From Clostridiales bacterium Firm_14 (lineage in GTDB: Bacteria; Bacillota; Clostridia; Saccharofermentanales; Saccharofermentanaceae): DNA of 64,000 nt. Position numbers and translations under genes: made by a program. A model generated the notes under the pieces. It was not told the origin of the DNA and did not search any database. It saw only the letters and a program-made list of their open reading frames with translations. The stretch's first letter is position 1. Every line of letters starts with the position of its first letter. Below, piece after piece: positions 17,883-26,605 of the stretch. The stretch covers positions 1 to 64,000 of the forward strand of contig LVAT01000011.1 in assembly GCA_001604135.1 (NCBI GenBank), in the 5' to 3' direction.

Positions 17883-18325
17883 ACAGCACCTCCCTTAAGC
17901 TTTTCTCTGATGTCAGGGACGTATTTTCTGGAGATTATGACCTGCTCACCGTTAGTGAGGACACAGGAGAACCGGCCGTTTAATGACGGCTTGATCGAAG
18001 TTATCTTCATGAGATTTACAACGACGGATTTCGAGATGCGCGCGAAGTTCCTTGAAGCGAGAGCTTCATCGAATTCGTAAAGGCGCCTTCCGGATTCGTA
18101 GCAGTCGTTCTCAAGATAGATAAAAGTCTTCTCATCGACTGCTTCGATATAGAGAATATCCGGCAGTGCGATACTGTACTGCCGGTCCTCTTTTGTTCCT
18201 TTTAAGATGCCTTCGCGGGATCTGATGAAGCGGACGATCTCATCGATACGCTCATCTTTTTTGTGACACCCGATCTCGATATATTCTTTCTCGGTCTCGC
18301 CGATCTTTTTAACAGTTATGTCCAT
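17879..18325 (-). CDS. LytTR DNA-binding domain regulator
   Basis: Protein of 148 residues without a receiver domain. The C-terminal two thirds is a LytTR domain: DILYIEAVDEKTFIYLEND, then LASRNFARISKSVVVNLMKI and VIISRKYVPDIREKL. LytTR domains bind pairs of short direct repeats about two helical turns apart; such repeats are present at 19740-19773, before this operon. It overlaps the DUF3021 gene by four bases. Confidence 0.92.
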   Translation of the reverse strand: MDITVKKIGETEKEYIEIGCHKKDERIDEIVRFIRSREGILKGTKEDRQYSIALPDILYIEAVDEKTFIYLENDCYESGRRLYEFDEALASRNFARISKSVVVNLMKITSIKPSLNGRFSCVLTNGEQVIISRKYVPDIREKLKGGAV

Positions 18326-18332
18326 TGTTACC

Positions 18333-19679
18333 TCAATAGTATTCGTTTACGCTGAAGTTACCTTCTTCTTTAAGATAGCAATCGAAAAATCTTACGACAA
18401 GACCATTTAACGTATCGATCATGACAACGTTGTCGACATCGCCTGTTCCCAGGCTCTTTGCAAGAACAGGGGAGAAGAGCGGGAGGTCCGTAAAGTCCAT
18501 GTGGCCGCTGTTTGCAAAGTATGTCGTGTAGACCGTATCGGCATTTTTGATGATGGTGTTATTCGAGTATTTATATCCGATCCTCTCGGCTTCTACGGCA
18601 TCATCATGGTGCTGCTGGTTCTGGAAGTTAAGAAGAGGCGTATGGTAAGGCTCTTCGTTGACGATTATTTCATCACCATTAACGCCGAGATTCTCGCCCA
18701 GCATAGTGCCGTCAAGGTCCACTACGGCTGATATGTCATCTCTTCTGCCGCACGTAACTGCCGTCGCACCGCCCATCGAATGACCGATGAGGCCGATCTT
18801 TGTTGTATCTATAAGGCTTACAGCCTTCAAAACGCCTTCTTTCTGGCCGTCTTCGATATACCAGGAATCCGTATCCTTTGCCTTAAATGAATCGATCGCA
18901 AAGTTCATGTCTCCAATACGGAGCTCCATCCATTTTGATATGACCTCGAAAACCTCGGCTTCTGATACGCCGCTGGAGCCTATAGTCATCGAATCGTTGA
19001 GGAATTTTCTGTCGGCGATTATCGTTTTGCCTGAAGTATCGTGCGTGAAGATGGAGTGATAGGGATGCTCGATGCTCGCGACTACATAGCCTTTGCTCGC
19101 AAGTTCCAGAAACATCGAAGAATTGCTCTGATAGTATCCGAACGCTCCGTGGCTGAAGATAACGAGAGGCATCTTCTCCGTTGCTCCTTCAGGATAGATG
19201 AAGTAGACGGGGACTTCTCTATATGAGCCGTCATTTTCGAACTCTTCTACACGTGATCTGTCGATCAGTATCGCATTTGCCAGCAATGGCTTATAAGGTC
19301 CGGTCGTAGGCCTTCCTTCGTAGTCAGTGAAGAGAAAAGCAGGAAGGCTCGAAGATGCGATGAGGACAGCTCCGAGCAGTCCTCCAAATACAATCGCTGC
19401 TTTCTTCTTTGTCTTAGAACTCTTGCGGTTTGCGAGCCAGAAGATGCCTGATACAACGAGCCTTAAGACCAGCATGAAGATGAGCCCTGCAAATCTGAAG
19501 CTCGTATCAATACCGGGAAGCAGGACCATAGCAAAGAATACCACAAGCTCAGCGGCATTTAAGATTATGCGCTTAGTTGTCCATTCCTTTTTCACTGTGG
19601 CTCTGGTGAGCTCGAAAACCATGAATCCGAGTTCTATAATGATCAGGAAGGATAAAAGTAAAACTGTCATAAAAGTCAC
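18333..19679 (-). CDS. Membrane-anchored alpha/beta hydrolase (PAF-acetylhydrolase/chlorophyllase-like)
   Basis: Protein of 448 residues. The first about 125 residues hold four hydrophobic segments; the rest is an alpha/beta hydrolase. The oxyanion region reads LVIFSHGAFGYYQ and the nucleophile elbow is GLIGHSMGGATA with Ser as nucleophile. A later Asp in VDLDGTM and a His in NSGHMDF are fitting catalytic partners. Family members cleave esters or lipids. It starts the operon with the LytTR and DUF3021 genes, so its expression is probably what that system controls. Confidence 0.85.
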   Translation of the reverse strand: MTFMTVLLLSFLIIIELGFMVFELTRATVKKEWTTKRIILNAAELVVFFAMVLLPGIDTSFRFAGLIFMLVLRLVVSGIFWLANRKSSKTKKKAAIVFGGLLGAVLIASSSLPAFLFTDYEGRPTTGPYKPLLANAILIDRSRVEEFENDGSYREVPVYFIYPEGATEKMPLVIFSHGAFGYYQSNSSMFLELASKGYVVASIEHPYHSIFTHDTSGKTIIADRKFLNDSMTIGSSGVSEAEVFEVISKWMELRIGDMNFAIDSFKAKDTDSWYIEDGQKEGVLKAVSLIDTTKIGLIGHSMGGATAVTCGRRDDISAVVDLDGTMLGENLGVNGDEIIVNEEPYHTPLLNFQNQQHHDDAVEAERIGYKYSNNTIIKNADTVYTTYFANSGHMDFTDLPLFSPVLAKSLGTGDVDNVVMIDTLNGLVVRFFDCYLKEEGNFSVNEYY

Positions 19680-19701
19680 CTCATTCCTTGTTGTTGAGAC
19701 G

Positions 19702-19730
19702 ACTATATGACAGCCTTAATGCCCGTTCAA
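19702..19730 (-). promoter_or_regulatory. Promoter of the hydrolase-LytTR-DUF3021 operon
   Basis: On the minus strand TTGAAC (19730-19725) and TATAGT (19707-19702) are separated by exactly 17 bases, a good SigA-type promoter 23 bases before the hydrolase start codon. The direct repeats lie just upstream of the -35 box. Confidence 0.7.
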
Positions 19731-19739
19731 TAGAAGTGT

Positions 19740-19773
19740 CGGTAAGATGCAAAAAGGGGCGGTAAGATGCAAA
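19740..19773. promoter_or_regulatory. Direct repeats, probable LytTR binding site
   Basis: CGGTAAGATGCAAA occurs twice, at 19740-19753 and 19760-19773, with a 20-base period. The pair ends 9 bases upstream of the -35 box of the operon promoter, where an activator would act. It is squeezed against the galT stop codon at 19776. Confidence 0.6.
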
Positions 19774-19775
19774 GA

Positions 19776-21260
19776 TCAGAGGGTTTTAACGAATCTCATG
19801 AAGTCTTCGTCATTCTTATATATGCCTGCGCAGCCTAATATCTTCGCGAATAGTTTGCCTATTTCCAACTTAAGCGCTTCATTGATCTTATCTGCGGTAG
19901 AGAGGTCATAATCCGACTTCCACTCATCGATCCAGTCGGCGTGCTTGGATATTTCTTCAATAGCTTTTATGTCTTTGCCGTTCAGGATGGCATCTTCCAT
20001 GAGAGCCATCTCGTTCTTGAGCCTTGCGGGAAGGACGGCGAGGCCCATGACTTCGATAAGTCCTATGTTCTCTTTCTTTATGTGATGGTATTCAGCGTGC
20101 GGGTGATATACGCCCATGGGGTGCTCATCTGTCGTAATGTTGTTGCGCAGAACGAGATCTAATTCGAATCTGCCTTCGCTGTTCTTACGCGCGATCGGCG
20201 TGATCGCATTGTGGGGAACGCCGTCTGTCTCAGCGAAGATGAACGCGTCCTCATCAGTGTAGTTCTTCCACTTATTTAAGATCATGTCGGCGCAGTCCGT
20301 AATGCGTTCGATATCATCTCCCTGAAGTCTTATTACCGACATCGGCCAATTGACGATGCCGGCAGTAAGATCTCCATATTCCGGGATGGTAAATGTGCTT
20401 CTGTAACCGGCTCTTGCCATCGGGAAGGTGTAGCAGCCTCCCTGGAAATGATCGTGGCTTAAGATGGAACCTCCAACGATCGGAATGTCGGCATTAGAGC
20501 CGGCGGTATAATGGGGAAACTGTTCGACGAAGCTTAAGAGCTTTTTGAACGTCGAACGGTTGATCACCATCGGGATGTGTTCTTTGTTAAGGATTATGCA
20601 GTGCTCGTTGTAGTAAACATAAGGTGAGTACTGGAGGTAGTAATCCTCGCCGTCTAAACTTATCGGGATTATCCTGTGGTTCTGCCTTGCAGGGTGCGTG
20701 AGCGTTCCCGCATAGCCTTCATTCTCAGGGCAGAGCAGACACTTCGGATAAGATGTGCTCTTCTGTTTTCCTGCAGCTGCGATATCTCTCGGATCTTTCT
20801 CCGGTTTGCTTAAGTTGATGGTTATATCGATGTCACCGAACTCGGTAGGAGAGACCCACTTAACGTCTTTAGCGATACGGTCAGTGCGGATATAGTTTGT
20901 AGCCTTAGAGAAAGCATAGTACCAGTCTGTTGCCTGCTTGGAAGACTTTGCCCAAAGCTCATTGAACTTATTGATGACAACAGAAGGAGGAGGCGTTATA
21001 GCTCCCATTATCTTCGTGTCGAAAAGATCCTTATAAGCAGTAGTATCGCTCTTCATTATGCCGTGCTCAAATGCCCAAGCCATCATGTCTTCTAAGATGA
21101 GATGAAGGTCTCTGGGTTCAGGCGTTACGGAAGGCTCGATGTATTCATCGAGTTCCATGAGTTCAGTCAGCCTGTTTATCGCGTAGATACGGTCGCACTC
21201 TTCGATGAGTCCGTTAGTGATGCCGTAATTGACAAGTTCGGTTATGTAAGTGTTGATCAT
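19776..21260 (-). CDS. galT: UDP-glucose-hexose-1-phosphate uridylyltransferase (Firmicute GalT type)
   Basis: Converts galactose 1-phosphate and UDP-glucose to UDP-galactose and glucose 1-phosphate in the Leloir pathway. At 494 residues it belongs to the longer Firmicute type rather than the 350-residue E. coli type. Supporting motifs are LCPENEGYAGTL, NEHCIILNKEHIPM and the HxHxQ-like catalytic motif GGSILSHDHFQGG. It lies 12 bases downstream of galK in the same operon. No galE lies in the window. Confidence 0.93.
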   Translation of the reverse strand: MINTYITELVNYGITNGLIEECDRIYAINRLTELMELDEYIEPSVTPEPRDLHLILEDMMAWAFEHGIMKSDTTAYKDLFDTKIMGAITPPPSVVINKFNELWAKSSKQATDWYYAFSKATNYIRTDRIAKDVKWVSPTEFGDIDITINLSKPEKDPRDIAAAGKQKSTSYPKCLLCPENEGYAGTLTHPARQNHRIIPISLDGEDYYLQYSPYVYYNEHCIILNKEHIPMVINRSTFKKLLSFVEQFPHYTAGSNADIPIVGGSILSHDHFQGGCYTFPMARAGYRSTFTIPEYGDLTAGIVNWPMSVIRLQGDDIERITDCADMILNKWKNYTDEDAFIFAETDGVPHNAITPIARKNSEGRFELDLVLRNNITTDEHPMGVYHPHAEYHHIKKENIGLIEVMGLAVLPARLKNEMALMEDAILNGKDIKAIEEISKHADWIDEWKSDYDLSTADKINEALKLEIGKLFAKILGCAGIYKNDEDFMRFVKTL

Positions 21261-21272
21261 GTGATAATCCTC

Positions 21273-22523
21273 TTATAAGACTCTGATGCCGCCGTATTTG
21301 CGGATCGACAGGATCTCGCAGGAGCCTTCTCCAAAGACCTTGTCCATGGTCTCCTGATACAGCTTGGCATTCTCTTTCTTTACAAAGGCCTGTATGGTGC
21401 CTGCAAAGCCGCCTCCGTGGACTCTGGAGGCTTCATCCGGTCCCAATACAGAATCGCTTAATGCAAGCGCCAGAGAGACGTTCTGGACCGTTATGTCCTT
21501 ATTGCTGTAAACGTTCTGAAGATACTTGAATGATGAATCGCCGGACTGTCTTACGAGTTTTATAAATCCTCCGATATCGTTATTGTTAAGAGAGTCCGCT
21601 TCAGCCTTCGCGCGGCGTGTCTCATTAACAAAGTGGATCGCTCTTAATACAGCGCGGTCACCGGCCTGATCGCGGAGCATTTGGATGTTATTTAAGATGT
21701 CATCCAAAGAAACAGTGCGGAGGACATCGTGCCCCAGAAGATTTGCGATCTTCTTCATCTCAGAAGGAACTGCCGCATATTCATCCGTTAAGTCAGCGTG
21801 TGAACCCTTGGTGTCCGTAATGCAGAGAACGTAATCAGTCTTCGAGAAATCAAAGCCGACTTTGTCCACTACCGGGTTTTTGGGATCTTCGAAATCAATA
21901 TGTACCAGGTTCCCCACAGAACATGCCATCTGATCCATGAGGCCGCAGGGCTTTCCGAAATAAACATTCTCTGCGAACTGTCCGATCTTAGCGATCGTTA
22001 CAGGATCGATTTCACCATCGTTAAAAAGGCCTGATACTATCGTGCCGATGAGAGTCTCGAAAGCGGCTGATGAAGAAAGGCCTGCTCCGATCAGAACGTC
22101 GCTAGTGATATATGCCTTAAAGCCGCCGAGCTTATAGCCGTTATCCTTAATGCCTTTTAATACGCCTCTTATGAGGGCGGGAGTAGAACCTTTCTCGTCT
22201 TCATGCATCTCGAGATCTGACAGATCTATATAAGTCTTTCCAAATCCTTCGGCAAGGATGTTTACCTTGTCATCGTTTGAAGGTGCCGCGAAAGCTATGG
22301 CATCCTTGTTGATGGATGCGGCGAGGACTTCACCGTGCTGGTGGTCGGTGTGGTTGCCGCCGACTTCAGTCCTGCCCGGTGCGGAGAATACTGCCTGAAC
22401 TTCGATACCGCCAAAAGCTTCGTTAAACCTGTTCAGGGCAGCAGCATATCTTGCAGCCTGAAGTGAAGCTGCTTCATCAGTACAGTAAATATCTTTAAAG
22501 TCTATAGCTGTCAGATCGGGCAT
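21273..22523 (-). CDS. galK: Galactokinase
   Basis: Phosphorylates galactose to galactose 1-phosphate. The 416-residue GHMP kinase shows the galactokinase signature GRTEVGGNHTDHQHG near the N-terminus, the phosphate loop IGAGLSSSAAFE and the C-terminal RVHGGGFAGTIQAF. Its ATG is preceded by GGGAGG. It is the first gene of the leftward galK-galT operon and is divergent from the TetR gene, with a large palindrome between. Confidence 0.96.
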   Translation of the reverse strand: MPDLTAIDFKDIYCTDEAASLQAARYAAALNRFNEAFGGIEVQAVFSAPGRTEVGGNHTDHQHGEVLAASINKDAIAFAAPSNDDKVNILAEGFGKTYIDLSDLEMHEDEKGSTPALIRGVLKGIKDNGYKLGGFKAYITSDVLIGAGLSSSAAFETLIGTIVSGLFNDGEIDPVTIAKIGQFAENVYFGKPCGLMDQMACSVGNLVHIDFEDPKNPVVDKVGFDFSKTDYVLCITDTKGSHADLTDEYAAVPSEMKKIANLLGHDVLRTVSLDDILNNIQMLRDQAGDRAVLRAIHFVNETRRAKAEADSLNNNDIGGFIKLVRQSGDSSFKYLQNVYSNKDITVQNVSLALALSDSVLGPDEASRVHGGGFAGTIQAFVKKENAKLYQETMDKVFGEGSCEILSIRKYGGIRVL

Positions 22524-22556
22524 GGTAAGCCTCCCGGAAAGTTAACTTATACCAAG

Positions 22557-22562
22557 ATTATA
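22557..22562 (-). promoter_or_regulatory. -10 box of the galK promoter
   Basis: A perfect TATAAT on the minus strand, 34 bases before the galK start. No consensus -35 box lies 16-18 bases upstream. The palindrome at 22604-22639 is about 42 bases upstream of it. Confidence 0.5.
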
Positions 22563-22603
22563 GAGTGTGTTCCCAAAACAGTGATATGGGTAATTTGCAC
22601 AAT

Positions 22604-22639
22604 ACTCGGAAACTAAATTTGTAAATTCAGTTTCCGAGT
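22604..22639. promoter_or_regulatory. Palindromic operator between galK and the TetR gene
   Basis: Two 17-base arms (22604-22620 and 22623-22639), built on ACTCGGAAACT and its complement, pair with one mismatch around a 2-base centre. Both half-sites recur further on as GGAAACT (22680-22686) and AGTTTCC (22701-22707). A divergent position beside a TetR gene makes this its likely operator, controlling both arms of the galactoside regulon. Confidence 0.7.
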
Positions 22640-22679
22640 TCGACACACATTTTTAACAGGTGCTTGTTATCATAATGGT

Positions 22680-22707
22680 GGAAACTCAAAAATGATATTC
22701 AGTTTCC
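22680..22707. promoter_or_regulatory. Second, looser copy of the operator half-sites
   Basis: GGAAACT and AGTTTCC are separated by 14 bases. The right part, ATTCAGTTTCCG, is shared exactly with the main palindrome. It lies immediately before the ribosome binding site of the TetR gene, a place suited to autoregulation. Confidence 0.5.
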
Positions 22708-22724
22708 GGAGGAGATTTGCAAGT

Positions 22725-23291
22725 ATGTTGACCGAGATCAGAGAGAAGATCCTTAAGGGTACTATACAGGTATTTAATAAGAAGGGCTTAAAGCTCACCA
22801 TGGATGATGTGGCCGATGAGCTTAAGATCTCCAAGAAGACCATCTATAAAGAGTTCTCCGGCAAGGACGAGATCTTCGAGACGATGGTCGATTATGTTTT
22901 CGACAACATAAAGGCAAGAGAAAAAGAGATCCTTAATTCCGACGGATATACAACTATAGAGAAGATCCGACTCTTCTTATCCGCGATGCCCGAGAGCTAC
23001 AGGAACATCAACTTCCAGGAACTCTATTCGCTTAAGGACAAATATCCGAAGGTCTATAAGAAACTGCAAAAGCGCCTTGAGACCGGCTGGGCTCCAGCTT
23101 TTAAGCTCCTGGAGCAGGGCAAGGAAGAAGGGATCATCAGACAGGATGCTGACCTTAAGATCTTCAAGATCATGATGGAAGCATCGCTCGAGAGATTTTT
23201 CGAGAAGAACGTAATGAAAGGCAGCAGCAAGAAATATAACGATTACTTGAACGAAGTAGTGGATATTCTTCTTAACGGCATTTCCGCATAA
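22725..23291 (+). CDS. TetR/AcrR family regulator of the galactoside cluster
   Basis: Protein of 188 residues from ATG 22725, which follows GGAGGAG; the frame is open to 22692 but those codons overlap the second operator copy. The N-terminal helix-turn-helix is clear (GLKLTMDDVADELKISKKTI, then YKEFSGKDEIFETMV). The C-terminal ligand domain is variable. It heads the rightward operon and is divergent from galK-galT. A galactoside or its breakdown product is the likely inducer, by context only. Confidence 0.9.
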   Translation: MLTEIREKILKGTIQVFNKKGLKLTMDDVADELKISKKTIYKEFSGKDEIFETMVDYVFDNIKAREKEILNSDGYTTIEKIRLFLSAMPESYRNINFQELYSLKDKYPKVYKKLQKRLETGWAPAFKLLEQGKEEGIIRQDADLKIFKIMMEASLERFFEKNVMKGSSKKYNDYLNEVVDILLNGISA

Positions 23292-23303
23292 AAGGAGGGC
23301 AGT

Positions 23304-24770
23304 ATGGAAAGATCAAAAGTGATATTCGGTAATGTCCAGCCGGATAGAGTCTATAAGAAGGCTTTAAAGTCCAAGAAGAAATATGCCAAGAAGTTCGGTG
23401 ATGACTCAGGTAAGGATTATTCTGCAAGAGTCATCGGGAATGAATATATCGGCGACTTGCTTGGCGTTAAGAATATCGCAGTAGGTGACGCTGCTGACGG
23501 CACGTCCGAAGGCTTTGACAATGAGAAGGGCATCATCGTAGGCAACATCAGGATGGGCTTTGGCCACTACCGTATTTCCATGGCTATCGCATCCGCTGCG
23601 AATGCCCTTGGGTATGTTCCTTACTGGATGGATCTCAATTCATATAAGGATACGACTTGCACCAAGGTCATAAGTGCGCAGAACGATCTTTACTCGATGG
23701 GTTCAAGACTGTCGCAGAAGTTCAAGCTCTTTAATAAGATCGTATGGGAGCCTCTTAACTACGAAGGCTTCAGGAAGCTCTCATATAATTCTTCAGACCA
23801 GAAGAATGCCGAGCTCATGGCGCCTGTATATAAGAACGTGCCAAAGGATATTCCCGTTGTTGCGACACACGTATGGCCTGCTCAGGCAGCGATCCATGCC
23901 GGAATGAAGAACGTCGTAAACGCTATCCCCGACAACTGGCCGATGGCGCTGCACTTTGCAGAAGGAAGCATTCATACGGTTCAGACACATTACGCATATC
24001 AGGGTTACAGGATCTGCAACGGAATGGACGGCGATAAGGTCTTAAATCCGATGCCTGCTGACAGCCTTAAATATGCAGGCCACTATATCGACCACGAGCT
24101 CGTTGCGAATATTGAGACAGACTGCGCGCGAAGGATCGCCCGGAAAGAAGCAGGCAAGCCCATGAGGTTCCTTCTTACGATCGGAGGCGCAGGTGCACAG
24201 AAGGAGATCTTCGCGGCGATAATCAACGAGCTCATGCCTGATATCAAAAACGGAAAAGCTGCGCTCTACGTTAACATCGGCGATTACAAGAACGTCTGGG
24301 AAGACTTGAAGAAAATGGTCGCAGGAATCGAAGGCGTTGCCAAGACCCACTTCAACGACTGGAACGATACAAGGAAGTTCTGTGAAGATGCTCTGGAGGG
24401 CGACGTCAACGGCATTCATCTATTCTGCCACGAGAACATCTTCGAAGCTGTTTATGCGACAAACCTTCTGATGAGATCCTGCGATGTGCTCGTTACCAAG
24501 CCTTCGGAACTTGCTTTCTATCCTGTTCCGAAGCTGTTCATCAGAAGGATCGGCGGCCACGAACAGTGGGGAGCAATCCACTCTGCAGAGATCGGCGACG
24601 GCACATTGGAATGCAGGGATATCCCTCACACACTGCAGATGATAAGACTCTTTATAGATGACGATAAAACTTTATCCGACATGTGCGGAAACATCATAAG
24701 AAACAAGTCCTTAGGGATCTACGACGGAGCATACGAAGTCGTTAAGATCGCGATGGGAATGAGACGGTAA
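23304..24770 (+). CDS. GT-B-fold-like protein of unknown function (MGDG synthase/MurG-like pattern)
   Basis: Protein of 488 residues, not assigned to a named enzyme. GNIRMGFGHYRISMAIASA resembles the glycine/histidine loop opening the N-terminal Rossmann domain of GT28-type glycosyltransferases. FLLTIGGAGAQKEIF starts a second nucleotide-binding-like domain, and LMRSCDVLVTKPSELAFYP looks like the donor-binding loop of that fold. It has no signal peptide or membrane segment. Lying between a TetR regulator and a sugar symporter, it may transfer or bind galactose-containing compounds; this is inference. Confidence 0.6.
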   Translation: MERSKVIFGNVQPDRVYKKALKSKKKYAKKFGDDSGKDYSARVIGNEYIGDLLGVKNIAVGDAADGTSEGFDNEKGIIVGNIRMGFGHYRISMAIASAANALGYVPYWMDLNSYKDTTCTKVISAQNDLYSMGSRLSQKFKLFNKIVWEPLNYEGFRKLSYNSSDQKNAELMAPVYKNVPKDIPVVATHVWPAQAAIHAGMKNVVNAIPDNWPMALHFAEGSIHTVQTHYAYQGYRICNGMDGDKVLNPMPADSLKYAGHYIDHELVANIETDCARRIARKEAGKPMRFLLTIGGAGAQKEIFAAIINELMPDIKNGKAALYVNIGDYKNVWEDLKKMVAGIEGVAKTHFNDWNDTRKFCEDALEGDVNGIHLFCHENIFEAVYATNLLMRSCDVLVTKPSELAFYPVPKLFIRRIGGHEQWGAIHSAEIGDGTLECRDIPHTLQMIRLFIDDDKTLSDMCGNIIRNKSLGIYDGAYEVVKIAMGMRR

Positions 24771-24785
24771 GAAAGGAGACTTAAT

Positions 24786-26600
24786 ATGGAGACTAAAAAA
24801 GGTTTAACCGGAAAAGAGAAATTTGCTTACGGCATCGGCGCCGTAGGTAAAGACATGGTCTACATGCTCTCCGCTTCTTATGTCCTTTATTATTTCCAGG
24901 ACATTCTGAAGACGAGTGCGATCGCGATGGGAATCATTCTCCTCGTAGCCAGAGTTTTCGATGCGTTTAACGATCCGATCATGGGCGTTATCGTCGCGAA
25001 AACAAAGACGCGCTGGGGCAAGTTCCGTCCCTGGCTCATGATCGGTACGATCACGAATGCCATCGTTCTATTCCTCATGTTCGCGGCTCCTCCGGCTTTG
25101 GACGGCAAAGGTCTCATCGCTTATGCGGCAGTAACATACATCCTCTGGGGCGTAACCTATACCATGATGGATATCCCATACTGGTCAATGATCCCCGCAT
25201 TTACCGAAGGCGGCAAGGAGAGAGAAGGTCTCTCGGCCTTGGGGCGTTCTTGCGCAGGCGTAGGTTCAGCTCTCGTTACGATCCTTACGGTCATGGCAGT
25301 TACTGCTATCGGAACATCTCTTACTTCTAAGAGCACGACTAACATCACAAAGCAGTTTACATCCGCTGATACCAAGCTCAACACTTTTGTTATCGAGCTC
25401 GACAGCGACGGCAATCCCACGTCGAACGTAACTGAATATGCAGCAGAGAGCCAGGATGTATCCGTTACCATAGTCGGCTCAGATAAGGCATTTGAAAATG
25501 TCTACTCATTCAATGATTCCAATACGAAGTATGAGTTTACGGCAAACGGCATTACCGCCGGAACTTCCAAGGTGGAATTCGTTATGGACTCTGAGACTTC
25601 AGGCGAAGCAGGACTTGTATTCTATGTCGATCATGAAGCATATCAGAAGATAACCGCTACAGATTCCATCAAGGCAGATCTAACGATGAATTCCACACTG
25701 GAAGTAGAGAGAGTCGGCTTTAAGTATTTCTCTCTTATCATCGGCATCCTGTTCATAATCTTCATCGGTATCACATGCCTCTGCATCAAGGAGAAATCCT
25801 CTGTCGACATGCAGACAGCATCAGTTAAGCAGATGTTCAAGGCGCTTTTAGGCAACGATCAGGCAATGACTATCGTAATCACGATCGTGCTCTTCAACAC
25901 TGCGACATATATCACATCGAACCTCCTGATCTATTTCTTCAAGTACGATCTAGCAGGCTCCAATTGGCAGGGCAATTACACCTTGTTCAATACTTTCGCA
26001 GGAGCAATGCAGATCCTCGCGATGATGATCCTTTTCCCGCTCCTTAGAAAAGCATTCGACACGATGAAGATCTTCTACATCGGAGTATTATCAGCAGTCG
26101 GAGGATACATCATCCTTCTTGCGCTGTCACTTCTCGGAACAAAGAGCGTATATCATTTCTTCGTACCCGGATTCTTCATCATGGGCGCAGTCGGAATCCT
26201 CAATGTAATCTGCACGATCTTCCTCGCAAACACATGCGACTACGGCGAGCTTAAGAACGGCAGAAGAGACGAATCGGTCATCTTCTCCATGCAGACATTC
26301 GTCGTAAAGCTTGCTTCTGGCATCGCAGCGCTGGTCGCATCGATCTGCCTTGCAGTATTTAAGATCCAGGAACAGAGCGACGCACAGATGAACCTTGCAG
26401 TTCTCATGGAGAAAGTATCAAACCTTAAGAACAACGTTGTCGAGACGATAGATACAAGCGCGGTGTTCGGCCTTCGAATGGTAATGACACTTACGCCTAT
26501 CGCAATACTCGTTGTTGCCTTGATGATATTCAAGAAAAAATATATTCTGACAGATAAGAAGATCGAAGAAATATCCGCTGAACTTAAATCAAGGAGCTGA
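24786..26600 (+). CDS. GPH family sugar:cation symporter with an extra extracellular domain
   Basis: Protein of 604 residues; the usual length is about 450-480. The N-terminal half has GPH motifs (FDAFNDPIMGVIVAKTKTRW, GKFRPWLMIGT, DIPYWSMIPAFT). Between the fifth and sixth helices, residues about 178-310 form a polar, beta-rich insert (SKSTTNITKQF, then VSVTIVGSDKAFENVYSF) that should face outside. Transport resumes at YFSLIIGILFIIFIGITCL. Context with alpha- and beta-galactosidases suggests it imports melibiose, raffinose or lactose-like galactosides with sodium or protons. Confidence 0.88.
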   Translation: METKKGLTGKEKFAYGIGAVGKDMVYMLSASYVLYYFQDILKTSAIAMGIILLVARVFDAFNDPIMGVIVAKTKTRWGKFRPWLMIGTITNAIVLFLMFAAPPALDGKGLIAYAAVTYILWGVTYTMMDIPYWSMIPAFTEGGKEREGLSALGRSCAGVGSALVTILTVMAVTAIGTSLTSKSTTNITKQFTSADTKLNTFVIELDSDGNPTSNVTEYAAESQDVSVTIVGSDKAFENVYSFNDSNTKYEFTANGITAGTSKVEFVMDSETSGEAGLVFYVDHEAYQKITATDSIKADLTMNSTLEVERVGFKYFSLIIGILFIIFIGITCLCIKEKSSVDMQTASVKQMFKALLGNDQAMTIVITIVLFNTATYITSNLLIYFFKYDLAGSNWQGNYTLFNTFAGAMQILAMMILFPLLRKAFDTMKIFYIGVLSAVGGYIILLALSLLGTKSVYHFFVPGFFIMGAVGILNVICTIFLANTCDYGELKNGRRDESVIFSMQTFVVKLASGIAALVASICLAVFKIQEQSDAQMNLAVLMEKVSNLKNNVVETIDTSAVFGLRMVMTLTPIAILVVALMIFKKKYILTDKKIEEISAELKSRS

Positions 26601-26605
26601 AGGCC

